Positions 1 through 10,040 of a stretch of 64,000 nucleotides of DNA are shown piece by piece. Both the position numbers and the translations under genes were made by a program. The DNA is from Erysipelotrichaceae bacterium (GTDB lineage: Bacteria > Bacillota_I > Bacilli_A > Erysipelotrichales > Erysipelotrichaceae). Every line of letters starts with the position of its first letter. Position 1 is the first letter of the stretch. Under the pieces are notes generated by a model. That model did no database searches and was not told the DNA's origin. It was given only the letters and a program-made list of their open reading frames with translations. The stretch lies in contig JAEEHC010000084.1 of the NCBI GenBank assembly GCA_016280635.1, positions 43,809 through 107,808 of the forward strand, given 5' to 3'.

Positions 1-259
1 GACCTTCCGGCCGCAGCGGCCAGGTCGTAACGGTCAGCTGCTCCATCAGCTGCGGATAACGTTCAACGATCACCATGGTCTTGGTAGTCAGCCAGAACAG
101 GCCTCTGGGCAGGATGTCGGCAGCACCGACCCCAAGCTGGCTGGCGTGCATGGTTGCCGCATCCATAAACAGGTTCATCATCGCCTTCAGCGACAGGCGG
201 GCATTGTGATCGGTCATGCTGGGCATGACGGCGCAGCGGTATTGAAAGGTGTTTTCCAT
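1..259 (-). CDS. acyl-ACP thioesterase-like protein, 5' part only
   Basis: The reading frame starts at an ATG read leftward from 259 and runs off the left edge of the window, so only the first 86 codons are visible. A strong AAGGAGG ribosome binding site lies just upstream on the minus strand. The N-terminus (MENTFQYRCAVMPSM, then DHNARLSLKAMMNLFMDAA) and the following AADILPRGLFWLTTKTMVIV segment match the first hotdog domain of bacterial acyl-[acyl-carrier-protein] thioesterases, which release fatty acids from ACP. The catalytic residues of this family lie in the missing part. It is transcribed divergently from the beta-glucosidase. The family call comes from recognition of the N-terminal pattern only. 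Confidence 0.7.
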   Translation of the reverse strand, partial: MENTFQYRCAVMPSMTDHNARLSLKAMMNLFMDAATMHASQLGVGAADILPRGLFWLTTKTMVIVERYPQLMEQLTVTTWPLRPEG

Positions 260-323
260 GTCAGGGAACCTCCTTCTTCAATATCATTTTACACTGTTTT
301 CAACACCGTGAGTAAACAGACGG

Positions 324-344
324 TCATGTCGGAGCCGGACATGA
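324..344. promoter_or_regulatory. inverted repeat between divergent genes, possible operator
   Basis: TCATGTC at 324-330 and GACATGA at 338-344 are perfect 7-bp inverted arms around a 7-nt spacer. The repeat lies in the 160-bp gap between the divergent thioesterase and GH1 genes, about 76 bp before the GH1 start. It could be a regulator site or a hairpin in a leader; nothing shows which. Confidence 0.3.
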
Positions 345-1841
<1,497 letters not shown>

Positions 1842-1859
1842 GACAGAAAATGATTATTA

Positions 1860-1888
1860 TTGAAAACACTTACAAAATGTTATAGAAT
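1860..1888 (+). promoter_or_regulatory. ptsH promoter with an overlapping cre-like sequence
   Basis: TTGAAA (1860-1865), a 17-bp spacer and TAGAAT (1883-1888) form a good housekeeping promoter for the HPr gene. The 14-mer TGAAAACACTTACA (1861-1874) matches the Bacillus cre consensus TGWAANCGNTNNCA at all positions but one (A in place of the central G). It lies on the -35 box, where CcpA binding would repress. The promoter is seen directly; the cre role is inference. Confidence 0.6.
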
Positions 1889-1924
1889 ACAGGCATAGGT
1901 AGTTTAGGAGGTTGATAATTACAT

Positions 1925-2221
1925 ATGACAGAAGTTAAAGTTCTTGTTGTTGATCCAGTTGGTTTACATGCCCGTCCGGCAACCGTCGCAGTTCATGCTG
2001 CCAGCAAGTGCAAGTGCAAGGTCACCATTTCCTTCAACGGACGTTCAATGGACATGAAGTCAATCATGGGCGTCATGTCTCTGGGCATTCCCACTCAGTC
2101 TGAAATCGTCATTACCTGTGACGGTGAAGATGAGGAAGCTGCCATCAAGTCAATCGTTGAGACTCTGGCCAGCCAGAAGGTCATCGACGCACCTGAAGCA
2201 GCACCGGCTGAAGAAGCATAG
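1925..2221 (+). CDS. ptsH: phosphocarrier protein HPr
   Basis: HPr passes phosphate from Enzyme I to the sugar-specific EIIA components of the PTS. The active-site His15 lies in VGLHARPAT, and Ser46 lies in KSIMGVM, the HPr-kinase site of Gram-positive HPr that links sugar flux to CcpA. The protein has 98 residues, about 10 more than usual, because of an acidic Ala/Pro/Glu-rich C-terminal tail (APEAAPAEEA type). AGGAGG at 1906-1911 precedes the ATG by a rather long 13 nt. The gene stands alone: ptsI is not next to it, and promoter and terminator flank it as a single-gene unit. Confidence 0.97.
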   Translation: MTEVKVLVVDPVGLHARPATVAVHAASKCKCKVTISFNGRSMDMKSIMGVMSLGIPTQSEIVITCDGEDEEAAIKSIVETLASQKVIDAPEAAPAEEA

Positions 2222-2242
2222 CAGTATTCAAAACGGACTGTC

Positions 2243-2275
2243 AAAGTATCATCTGCGGATGATACTTTTCTTTTC
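2243..2275 (+). terminator. Rho-independent terminator of ptsH
   Basis: A perfect 11-bp stem (2243-2253 with 2258-2268) closes a TGCG tetraloop and is followed by TTTTCTTTT. It isolates ptsH from the phosphoglucomutase gene. Confidence 0.92.
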
Positions 2276-2349
2276 CGTTTTTCAGCCGGTTAATGTGTTA
2301 GAATAATATCAGAAAACCGTAAGGTAATAATCATTGGAGAGGAAAGAAA

Positions 2350-4035
2350 ATGATCGAAGAAAAATACCTGGAATGGCTTAATCATCCGCAGATGGATGCG
2401 GACCTGCGTGAAGAACTCCAGCAGATGGATGAAACGCAGAAGAAGGACGCTTTTTACACCGACGCCAAGTTCGGCACCGCCGGCATGCGTAACCTGCTGG
2501 GTGCCGGCACTAACAGACTGAATGTCTATACCATCAGAAAGGCGACCCTGGGCTTCGGCCGTTGGCTGCTGACACAGGACGAACATCCTTCAGTGGCGAT
2601 CGCCTACGACAACCGCTTCAAGTCACCGGAGTTTGCCGACCAGACTGCCAAGATCCTGGCCAGCCTGGGCATCAAGGCTTATGTCTTTGAATCGCTGCGT
2701 TCAACCCCGGAACTCTCATTTACCGTCAGATATCTGAAGTGCACCGGCGGCGTCATGATCACTGCCTCCCACAACACCAAGGAATACAATGGCTACAAGG
2801 TCTATGACCGTAACGGCTGCCAGCTGATCCCGGATCTGATCAGCCATGTCATCAAGGAGATCGACAGCATTTCCGAGGCCTTCGTTGAGGAACCGGTTCT
2901 CACCGAAGAGCAGAAGAAACTGATCGTCACCGTCGGCGAAGACATCGACATCCCCTACTACAAGGAAGTTCTGACCATTCAGCTCAACCCGCAGCTCAGC
3001 AAGGAAGACTACAAGATCGTCTTCACCCCGCAGCACGGTACTTCCCTGAAGGCCATTCAGTACCTGTTCAAACAAGTCGGCTATGACTGCACCTATGTTG
3101 AGGAACAGTGCACACCGGATCCGGCCTTCAGCAACACCATCATCCCCAACCCCGAGGATCCCAGAGCCTACAATCTGGCCATCGAATACGGCAAGAAGGT
3201 CGACGCTGACATCGTGCTGTCGACTGACCCGGATGGCGACCGCTTGGGCGTCGTCGTCAAGGATAACGGCCAGTACGTGCTGATGACCGGTAACCAGACC
3301 GGTTCCGTACTGCTCGAATATGTCTTCTCCCAGAGAAAGGAAAAGGGCCTGATGCCTCCGCATCCGGTCATGTTCAATACCGTCGTTACCAGTGACCTTG
3401 GTGAACTGGTCGGCAGAGACTACGGTGTCGACATTGAGAAGACCCTGACCGGCTTCAAGTACATCGGCGATAAGATCGCCAAGTATGAAGTCACTCATGA
3501 AAAGGACTTCGTCTTTGGCTACGAGGAATCATACGGCTATCTGATCAAGGAATTCGTCCGGGACAAGGACGCTAACCAGTCCTGCCTGCTGATCGCTGAG
3601 GCGGCCAACTACTACAAGAAGAAGGGCCTGACCTTCATGGATGTCCTGCGCCAGCTTTATGCCAAGCACGGTACTTTCCTGGAGACCCAGACTTCCCTCA
3701 ACCTGCCGGGTGCTGATGGCAGTGCCAGGATCGCCGCTTTGCTGAAGGGCTTGAGAGACGAGGTCCCGACGGAAATCGCCGGTCAGAAGGTTGTCAGATA
3801 CGAAGACTTCGGCACTCAGAAGTACTACGAAAACGGCAAAGAAGCCGAACTGAAGGGCTTTGACAAGAGCGATGTCCTGAAATACTTCCTGGAAGACGGC
3901 AGCTGGATCGCGGTCAGACCTTCCGGCACCGAGCCCAAGTGCAAGTTCTACTACTGCATCAAGGGCGCTGATCAGAAGGATGTCGAGGCCAAGCGCGACG
4001 CTTACTTCGCCGCCATGGACAAGCTGGCTGAATAG
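2350..4035 (+). CDS. pgcA: alpha-phosphoglucomutase / phosphomannomutase
   Basis: A 561-residue enzyme of the alpha-D-phosphohexomutase superfamily that interconverts glucose 6-phosphate and glucose 1-phosphate in the cytoplasm. The phospho-serine loop is TASHNTKEYNGYK (Ser140), the Mg-binding loop DPDGDR (293-298), the sugar-recognition loop EESYGY (392-397) and the phosphate-binding loop RPSGTEPK (523-530), all intact and in the right order. GGAGAGGAAAG precedes the ATG. Its product glucose 1-phosphate is the substrate of GlgC encoded further right, so it probably feeds glycogen and cell-wall sugar synthesis. The symbol follows the Bacillus homologue of this length class. Confidence 0.93.
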   Translation: MIEEKYLEWLNHPQMDADLREELQQMDETQKKDAFYTDAKFGTAGMRNLLGAGTNRLNVYTIRKATLGFGRWLLTQDEHPSVAIAYDNRFKSPEFADQTAKILASLGIKAYVFESLRSTPELSFTVRYLKCTGGVMITASHNTKEYNGYKVYDRNGCQLIPDLISHVIKEIDSISEAFVEEPVLTEEQKKLIVTVGEDIDIPYYKEVLTIQLNPQLSKEDYKIVFTPQHGTSLKAIQYLFKQVGYDCTYVEEQCTPDPAFSNTIIPNPEDPRAYNLAIEYGKKVDADIVLSTDPDGDRLGVVVKDNGQYVLMTGNQTGSVLLEYVFSQRKEKGLMPPHPVMFNTVVTSDLGELVGRDYGVDIEKTLTGFKYIGDKIAKYEVTHEKDFVFGYEESYGYLIKEFVRDKDANQSCLLIAEAANYYKKKGLTFMDVLRQLYAKHGTFLETQTSLNLPGADGSARIAALLKGLRDEVPTEIAGQKVVRYEDFGTQKYYENGKEAELKGFDKSDVLKYFLEDGSWIAVRPSGTEPKCKFYYCIKGADQKDVEAKRDAYFAAMDKLAE

Positions 4036-4054
4036 CAACATGACACAATAACCC

Positions 4055-4086
4055 AGAAAGGCCGGGCAACCGGTCTTTCTTTCAGT
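4055..4086 (+). terminator. Rho-independent terminator of the phosphoglucomutase gene
   Basis: An 11-bp stem with one G.U pair (4055-4065 with 4070-4080), a GCAA loop and a short T-rich tail. It lies 20 bp after the mutase stop codon. Confidence 0.75.
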
Positions 4087-4182
4087 CATGACCCCGGTTG
4101 ACCACCCGCATGGCGGCGGTGAAGAACAGGCAGATTACGGAAAGCTGGTTTTCCGCTATAATATCAATTAGAAGAGGTGTTT

Positions 4183-4947
4183 ATGAAAATCGTCTTTTTC
4201 GACATCGATGGAACGCTGGCCGAAAGGACCCATGTCCCGCAGAGCGCCGGCGAGGCGGTAGAAAGGCTGCGGGAAGCCGGGAATCTGGTTTTCATCTGCA
4301 CCGGCCGGTCGCATCATTATGTCAAGACTCATTTCGGCAGCTACGCCGACGGCTTCATCTGCCATAACGGCCGTTTCGCGATTCAGGGTGAAAACATCCT
4401 GTATGATCACCCGGTAGATTTTGAAAGAATAACGGCCATCTCGCAGGTCATAAAGGCCAGCAGGGCCGCCATGGTCTGGTATGGGTGCCGGGAGGGCTGG
4501 TATTACGGCAGTGAGCCGCCGTACGACAGTTTGAAGGAAGATGAAGAGGCGCCAACCGTCCATCCGGGCCTTTCCGCCAACATGAAGGCCTACAGCTTCA
4601 ATGTTCATTTCACCCGCCGTCAGATCCTCGATCATCTGGAAGAGATTCTGAATGATCAGTGCATATTCAATCCCCATGGCCCCTTGCCCCATGCCGATGT
4701 TACCGTCAGGGGCCATGACAAGGGCAGCCCCCTGAAGGCGATCAGCAAGGCCCTCAAGGTAAATATCGAGGACACCTATGCCTTTGGCGACGGCATCAAC
4801 GACATCAGCATGCTGCAGGCGGCCGGCCACGGCATTGCCATGGGCAACGGTCAGGACAGGCTGAAGGAAATCGCCGAATTCATAACTACCAACATTCATG
4901 ATGACGGCATCAGAAACGGCCTGCGGCACTACGGACTGATAGAATGA
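4183..4947 (+). CDS. HAD-superfamily hydrolase, Cof type
   Basis: A 254-residue Cof/YbiV-like HAD phosphatase. The nucleophile motif DIDGT (D7, D9) opens the protein and the acidic motif GDGIND (202-207) lies near the end, with the C2-type cap between them. Such enzymes dephosphorylate sugar phosphates or flavin-type phosphates; the substrate cannot be read from sequence. The ATG at 4183 is chosen over an in-frame GTG at 4177 because AGAAGAGG ends 5 nt before the ATG and the protein then begins at the canonical MKIVFFDIDGT. TATAAT at 4157-4162 gives a likely -10 box; the -35 is weak. Confidence 0.9.
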   Translation: MKIVFFDIDGTLAERTHVPQSAGEAVERLREAGNLVFICTGRSHHYVKTHFGSYADGFICHNGRFAIQGENILYDHPVDFERITAISQVIKASRAAMVWYGCREGWYYGSEPPYDSLKEDEEAPTVHPGLSANMKAYSFNVHFTRRQILDHLEEILNDQCIFNPHGPLPHADVTVRGHDKGSPLKAISKALKVNIEDTYAFGDGINDISMLQAAGHGIAMGNGQDRLKEIAEFITTNIHDDGIRNGLRHYGLIE

Positions 4948-4965
4948 AACAGGAGGACAGAGCAT

Positions 4966-5430
4966 ATGATGAAGAAACTTCCACCAATTGAAAAGATCTA
5001 TGAGGCCTACAGCGCCATCGCTGACGGGCGGGTCAGCATGCATGATCACTTTGCCGAAGTGACATCCTCAGACAGAACCAAGGACTATATCGTCACCTTC
5101 AGCAACAACACCTACAGTTCCAACGACAACGGCTCATACTGGCAGTCCTATGCCGGTTATCCGATCCTGGCGGTTCTGATGCTGCAGGGAAGACTTTCCT
5201 ATGATCCGCAGACCGCCAGTCTGTTTAAGAACATCAACTGGAAGAAACTGAACACTCAGTTTAAGAACAAATACGCTGATGCCGTTAAGGAGATCTTCAG
5301 GGATCTGCGCAACCGCGGCATTGATACTGATGAGATCACCAGGCAGGTTCAGGCAGGCTACAATGAACTCAAGAGGCTGGACATTTCTCTGAAGAAGAGC
5401 TCGACAAAGCCAAACCTGAAAAGCCGATAA
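4966..5430 (+). CDS. conserved hypothetical protein, 154 residues
   Basis: I do not recognise a family. The protein is soluble, has no signal peptide or membrane segment, and is basic toward the C-terminus (KKSSTKPNLKSR). The middle carries a hydrophobic AVLMLQGRLSYD stretch followed by predicted helices (KYADAVKEIFRDLRNRGI). AGGAGG at about 4951 precedes two tandem ATG codons. It starts 18 bp after the HAD gene and lies 24 bp before the YD-repeat-like gene, so the three are probably co-transcribed. Confidence 0.75.
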   Translation: MMKKLPPIEKIYEAYSAIADGRVSMHDHFAEVTSSDRTKDYIVTFSNNTYSSNDNGSYWQSYAGYPILAVLMLQGRLSYDPQTASLFKNINWKKLNTQFKNKYADAVKEIFRDLRNRGIDTDEITRQVQAGYNELKRLDISLKKSSTKPNLKSR

Positions 5431-5454
5431 CAGTTTAACCGGGAGGAAAACACG

Positions 5455-6099
5455 ATGAGTACCAAGGAAAGAACGCAATGCGATGAAAATGGCAACATTA
5501 CCAGAATGGAACGCTATGATGGTCAGGGCCAGTTGCTGTATGTCCATGTCAGTGAGTGGCAGGACGGCCGAATCATTCGCAAGAGCAGTTATGACGCTGC
5601 CGGCAATCTGACAGCATCTTATGAGTATATTTATGATGAACGGGGGAATAATACCGAGGGAACCTGGTTCTTTTCCAACCGCGGGGTTCTGATGAAAGCC
5701 GAATTCGTCTACGATGACCAGGGCCGGCAGATTGAGATAACCCATTTTGGCACTGGCAACATTGCAACCAACAAGACCTTCCAGAGTTTTGACGATCAGG
5801 GAAAGCTGACGGTTTCTGAGTATTACGGAGCCTGGCCGGACAGCGCCCCGGTCTATACTTATTACCATTATGACGAGACCGGTTTTCCGGTAAGACAGCA
5901 GACTGAAGATGACTCCCATAACATCCTGCACTATGAACTGTTTACGGCCAACCGCTTCGGCAAGGTCGCTGAATATACCAGTTATGATGGACAGGATAAG
6001 CCGGTCTATACCATTCGCTATCTTTACGATGAGGAAGGAAAAAAGACTGGGGAAGAAAGATACGATGGTCAAGGCAAACTGGTACAGACCGGTAGCTGA
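5455..6099 (+). CDS. small YD/RHS-like repeat protein
   Basis: A 214-residue protein made of short repeats of the form YD-x-x-G-x-(L/N/K), for example YDGQGQLLYV, YDAAGNLTAS, YDERGNNTEG, YDDQGRQIEI and YDGQGKLVQT, typical of YD (RHS) or MORN-variant beta-hairpin repeats. It lacks a signal peptide, an RHS core and a toxin tip, so it is not a full RHS toxin. GGGAGG precedes the ATG. It is the last gene of a three-gene unit that converges on a minus-strand membrane protein. The function is unknown. Confidence 0.75.
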   Translation: MSTKERTQCDENGNITRMERYDGQGQLLYVHVSEWQDGRIIRKSSYDAAGNLTASYEYIYDERGNNTEGTWFFSNRGVLMKAEFVYDDQGRQIEITHFGTGNIATNKTFQSFDDQGKLTVSEYYGAWPDSAPVYTYYHYDETGFPVRQQTEDDSHNILHYELFTANRFGKVAEYTSYDGQDKPVYTIRYLYDEEGKKTGEERYDGQGKLVQTGS

Positions 6100-6172
6100 T
6101 TTCCTTCAATACGAAAAAAGAAGAACTGCTCTGAATTCTTCTGCTTTTCCGGTTTTTGTTTTTTATGCCTTT

Positions 6173-6577
6173 TTACGGCTGTGAATCATCAAGGGGATGA
6201 TCAGCAGAGTCTTTTCCTAGGAATTCCTCCGCACTGATTTCCCGGCTGTTATCAACGGTCTTACCGCTGAAGGCGTTATGGTAGTAGTCGTCGGCATAGT
6301 AGTGGTTTTCCATCGGCTCCTTGCGGGCCTTGAGGAAGACAATGCCGAACATGGTGACAAACATTCCGATGAAGGAAAGCGCAAGGCTGATGATTGAAGG
6401 GGCCAGGATGGCTTTGATTTGGAAAAAAGATGCCGTCAGAGTAGCGAGCACGCTTACCGTAAACCATAGGCCGACCGCCTTGATGATCAGGTCTTCCTGC
6501 TTAGTTGCCTGCCAGCTGCCGCTGGCCTGCAGGTGCCGGCCCTTCCGTATTTCCATTAGGGGTTTTGTCCACTTCAT
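6173..6577 (-). CDS. small two-pass membrane protein, function unknown
   Basis: 134 residues. Two hydrophobic helices (about residues 29-52 and 56-83) are joined by a short turn and followed by an acidic, hydrophilic tail ending DDSQP. An AAGGAGGG ribosome binding site precedes the start on the minus strand. It lies downstream of murA on the same strand, with a hairpin between them. No family is recognised. Confidence 0.7.
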   Translation of the reverse strand: MKWTKPLMEIRKGRHLQASGSWQATKQEDLIIKAVGLWFTVSVLATLTASFFQIKAILAPSIISLALSFIGMFVTMFGIVFLKARKEPMENHYYADDYYHNAFSGKTVDNSREISAEEFLGKDSADHPLDDSQP

Positions 6578-6606
6578 GTTCTGCCCTCCTTTATTGCCTG
6601 TAAATC

Positions 6607-6631
6607 AAAACACGGGGCTGTCCCGTGTTTT
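6607..6631 (-). terminator. hairpin at the end of murA
   Basis: A 10-bp perfect stem, AAAACACGGG (6607-6616) with CCCGTGTTTT (6622-6631), begins at the last base of the murA stop codon. The T-rich stretch after it on the minus strand is short, so termination may be partial and the small membrane-protein gene may be read through. Confidence 0.65.
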
Positions 6632-7911
6632 CAGTCGATGTGTTCTCTCCAGATGTCAGCGCCTAGGTTGCGGAGCTTGCTGACAATGTCCTGATAGCCG
6701 CGGTCGATGTGCTTGATCTCATGAATGGTAGTCATGCCATCAGCCATCAGCCCGGCAACGACCAGAGCGGCGCCGCAGCGCAGATCAGTAGCCGTAACAT
6801 CGCAGCCATGGAGATGGCTGATGCCGGTGATCTCAGCCTGAGGCTGTTCGATCTTGACCTTGGCCCCCATCTTCTCCAGCTGTTCACAGGCCTTGAAGCG
6901 TTCCGGGTAAATGGTCTCCAGAATGGTGGAAGTACCTTCCGCCTTGGTCATCAGCGCGGAAAGCGGCGACTGCAGGTCAGTCGCGAAACCCGGATAGGGC
7001 ATGGTCGTGATGTCAACGGCGTTCAGGGCCGGGGAGGAGTAGACGTCTACCCTGTCCAGGGAAGGAACGATGTTGACGCCCATTTCCTTGAGCTTGGAGA
7101 TCAGGGAATCCAGGTGATAGGGAATGACGTTTTCGATGCAGACATGGTTGGCCATGGCCGCGGAAAGGATGATGTAAGTGCCGGCCTCAATGCGGTCGGG
7201 GATGATCTCGTGGAAACAGCCGCCCAGCCTGTCGACGCCGTCAATGACGACCCGGCTGGTACCGCCGCCGCGGATGACCGCGCCCATGCGGTTGAGCAGG
7301 TTGATGCAGTCGATGATCTCCGGTTCGCGGGCCGCGTTTTCAATGATCGTCCGGCCCTTAGCGTAAACGGCAGCCATGATGATGTTGATGGTGGCGCCTA
7401 CGGAGGCGAAGTCAAGATAGATCCTGGTGCCGACCAGTTCTTCGGCTTCAATGGTAATGATGATGTCATTGGGAATAGTCTCGTTGTCGTAGGTGATGTG
7501 AGCGCCCAGAGCCTCAAAGCCCTTCAGATGCAGGTTGATGGGGCGGGGGCCCAGATCACAGCCGCCCGGCATGCGCATGACGACCTTTCTGTATTTGCCT
7601 AACAAAGCACCCATGAAATAGTAGGAGGCTCTGAGTTTTCGGACAGCTTCCAGATCAAGAACGCGGTTTTCCATGTTGGTGGGGTCAATCAGCAGTTCAT
7701 TGTCGCCGATCTCCTGAACGTCAACATTCATGAAGCGCATGATCTCCTTCAGGGAGTTGACATCGGAAATGTCGGGTATGCCGGCGATTCTGACCGGCTG
7801 ATAAGCCATGACGGAGGCAGGTAAAAGGGCGACGGTGGCGTTCTTGGCACCGGATACCTTAATCGTTCCATCAAGCAGTTTCCCGCCGTTTATCCTAATT
7901 ACTTCTTCCAT
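6631..7911 (-). CDS. murA: UDP-N-acetylglucosamine 1-carboxyvinyltransferase
   Basis: The first committed enzyme of peptidoglycan synthesis, transferring enolpyruvate from PEP to UDP-GlcNAc. The 426-residue length is standard. The conserved K22-N23 pair in SGAKNA and the catalytic Cys118 in PGGCDLGPRPI are present, so the enzyme should be fosfomycin-sensitive in principle. The visible ribosome binding site (AGAGAG) is weak. It is divergent from the AraC-type regulator. Only one murA copy lies in this window; many Bacillota have two. Confidence 0.96.
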   Translation of the reverse strand: MEEVIRINGGKLLDGTIKVSGAKNATVALLPASVMAYQPVRIAGIPDISDVNSLKEIMRFMNVDVQEIGDNELLIDPTNMENRVLDLEAVRKLRASYYFMGALLGKYRKVVMRMPGGCDLGPRPINLHLKGFEALGAHITYDNETIPNDIIITIEAEELVGTRIYLDFASVGATINIIMAAVYAKGRTIIENAAREPEIIDCINLLNRMGAVIRGGGTSRVVIDGVDRLGGCFHEIIPDRIEAGTYIILSAAMANHVCIENVIPYHLDSLISKLKEMGVNIVPSLDRVDVYSSPALNAVDITTMPYPGFATDLQSPLSALMTKAEGTSTILETIYPERFKACEQLEKMGAKVKIEQPQAEITGISHLHGCDVTATDLRCGAALVVAGLMADGMTTIHEIKHIDRGYQDIVSKLRNLGADIWREHID

Positions 7912-8039
7912 AATTCATCTCTCTTTTTCCAAGACAAGTATATCATAATTTATCAACGGACAGAATAGAGCACAGAATGTCAGGAAAACGATGGCACGAT
8001 GATATACAATGAACGTGTCAGAACAGTGAGGAAAAGAAA

Positions 8040-8936
8040 ATGGATTGGCTTACCTGCATACGCAAGGCTATCAATTACATGGAAGAACATCTGCGGGATG
8101 ACATCAGTGGCCAGGATGTCGCTGAGCAGGTCTATCTTTCGCCATTCTTTCTTCAGAGAGGCTTTTCGCTGATGACCGGATACGGTATCGGTGAATACCT
8201 GCGCAACCGCCGGCTCTATCAGGCAGCGGTGGACCTGCAGAATACGGACGAAAAGATTGCAGAGATTGCCGGCCGCTATGGCTACGAAACGCCGGAGAGT
8301 TTTTCCCGGGCCTTCACCCGTTTCCATGGATGCAGCCCGTCGCAGGTACGTGAAGGAGCGCCCTTCCGGAGCTTTCTGCCGCTGACGCTGAACATAACAC
8401 TTTACGGAGGAAACAGAATGGATTACCGAATTACGCCGATGTTCCCTTTCCGGGTCATTGGCTTTGAAAGAGTATTTGACAATGAAACGGCATATGAAGA
8501 GATCCCGAAATTCTGGGATGAGATCTGTGAAAAATATGCCAATAATGTCTATGCCGGAAACCAACCGGCCAACGCCTATGAAAAGGCGCTGGTCGACAAC
8601 TGCATCGGTGAGTACGGCATCTGCATCGACGACATCGGTGAGGAAAGATTCCGCTATCTGATTGCCGGAAGATACGCCGGCGGCGAAGTGCCGGAAGGCA
8701 TGACGCTTTATGAATTCCCCCGGGGAGAGTGGGCCGTGTTCGACTGCAGCGGTCCCCTGCCTGGAGCCCTGCAGAGCGTCAACACCCGGATCTTCAGAGA
8801 ATGGCTTCCGGGCAATCCTGACTATGAACTGTGCGGTAATGCCAATGTGGAATGGTATGACACCGTACACGGAGAGAAGACCGATCCCGATTATCACAGC
8901 GCCATCTGGATTCCGGTAAGGAAAAAAGAAGGATGA
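8040..8936 (+). CDS. AraC-family regulator with C-terminal GyrI-like effector domain
   Basis: 298 residues. The N-terminal 105 residues are the two-helix-turn-helix AraC DNA-binding domain (IAEIAGRYGYETPESFSRAF, then FHGCSPSQVR), and residues from about 127 to the end form a GyrI-like/SoxS-Rob type effector-binding domain (YRITPMFPFRVIGF to SAIWIPVRK). This layout is typical of one-component sensors of small amphipathic or cationic compounds. A TATACAAT -10 element lies at 8003-8010 in the divergent murA gap, and GAGGAAAAG precedes the start. No transporter is adjacent, so its target is unknown. Confidence 0.9.
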   Translation: MDWLTCIRKAINYMEEHLRDDISGQDVAEQVYLSPFFLQRGFSLMTGYGIGEYLRNRRLYQAAVDLQNTDEKIAEIAGRYGYETPESFSRAFTRFHGCSPSQVREGAPFRSFLPLTLNITLYGGNRMDYRITPMFPFRVIGFERVFDNETAYEEIPKFWDEICEKYANNVYAGNQPANAYEKALVDNCIGEYGICIDDIGEERFRYLIAGRYAGGEVPEGMTLYEFPRGEWAVFDCSGPLPGALQSVNTRIFREWLPGNPDYELCGNANVEWYDTVHGEKTDPDYHSAIWIPVRKKEG

Positions 8937-8947
8937 TCATGTGAGTG

Positions 8948-8970
8948 ACAGAGCAAAAAGCTCTGTTTTC
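8948..8970 (+). terminator. Rho-independent terminator after the AraC-type gene
   Basis: ACAGAGC (8948-8954), an AAAAA loop, GCTCTGT (8960-8966) and a TTTC tail. It lies 11 bp after the stop codon. Confidence 0.8.
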
Positions 8971-9038
8971 TTATACCCGGGCAGGACTTTTTGGCTGGTG
9001 GAAAGGTATAATTAACATATGAAGTGAGGATAACGACA

Positions 9039-10040
9039 ATGGAAAAGATCAGAAAGATTCTCGGAGGACTTCTGGCCGGTGCCGTCGGTGATGCCATGGG
9101 TGCGCCGACCGAGACCAGGTCAACTCAGCAGATTATTGATAAATTCGGAGGGCTGGTAACTTCCTTCCTTACTCCGCCGGAGGATGTCTTTGCCCACGGC
9201 TTTCCGGCTGGTAGCGTTACTGATGACTTTTCTCTGGCCTATTATACCGCTCAGGCCATCATTGACGCGCATGGCGTCATTGATGATGACATGGCAGCAG
9301 CAGCGCTGCTGAAATGGGCAGACACCCCTTACTATGTGATGGCCGGGCCGACGACCCGGGCGGCGGTAGACCGGATCCGCGGGCTGGAAACGCCCAGGCC
9401 GGACTTCGTCATGGCTGTTGACAATTCCAAGGCCACTAACGGCAGCGCCATGAAGATCGCTCCGGTGGGATTGGCCAGTGGCGGCGATATTGATAAGGCC
9501 ATCAGAGATGCCATTACCATCTGCCGGCCTACCCACAATAATTCGACTTCACTTTCCGGCGGCTGCGCGGTAGCGGCAGCCATCAGCGCCGCACTGGCGG
9601 CTGACGCCAGTCTGGATTCCATAATCGAAGCCGGACTGAGGGGAGCCCGGGAAGGAGAAAGACACGGGGTTCAGATGTCGACGCCTTCCGTATATGAGAG
9701 GATCAAACTGGCGGTGGAAATCGGCAGGAAATACAAGGGAGATGACCGGCTGGTCATGAAGAAGATGACGGACATCATTGGCACCGGTCTGGCTGCGGCC
9801 GAAGCGGTACCCAGCGCCTTCGGTTTCCTGGCCGGCAGTGACGGAGACACCATGAAGGCCATCATCATGGGCGTAAACGCCGGTAATGATACCGATACCG
9901 TCGCAACCATTGTCGGCGCCATTGCTGGAACTTACCAAGGTTACTACGATGAGGAGATGCTGAAGAAGATCGATGAAGTAAACGGCTTCGACCTGAAGAA
10001 AACAACGGAAAGGCTGCTGGAGGTGAGCCGTGATGCATGA
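9039..10040 (+). CDS. ADP-ribosylglycohydrolase family protein
   Basis: A 333-residue DraG/ARH-type hydrolase, a family that removes ADP-ribose from proteins or nucleic acids or cleaves O-acetyl-ADP-ribose. The metal-binding motifs are present: GD at 17-18 near the N-terminus, TDD at 61-63 and NDTDT at 283-287, giving the two-Mg centre. ATG 9039 is preferred to the in-frame GTG at 9024, which itself forms part of the GTGAGGA ribosome binding site. TATAAT at 9007-9012 is a likely -10 box. It overlaps the PfkB gene by 8 bp and lies next to NrtR and the NAD genes. Confidence 0.92.
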   Translation: MEKIRKILGGLLAGAVGDAMGAPTETRSTQQIIDKFGGLVTSFLTPPEDVFAHGFPAGSVTDDFSLAYYTAQAIIDAHGVIDDDMAAAALLKWADTPYYVMAGPTTRAAVDRIRGLETPRPDFVMAVDNSKATNGSAMKIAPVGLASGGDIDKAIRDAITICRPTHNNSTSLSGGCAVAAAISAALAADASLDSIIEAGLRGAREGERHGVQMSTPSVYERIKLAVEIGRKYKGDDRLVMKKMTDIIGTGLAAAEAVPSAFGFLAGSDGDTMKAIIMGVNAGNDTDTVATIVGAIAGTYQGYYDEEMLKKIDEVNGFDLKKTTERLLEVSRDA

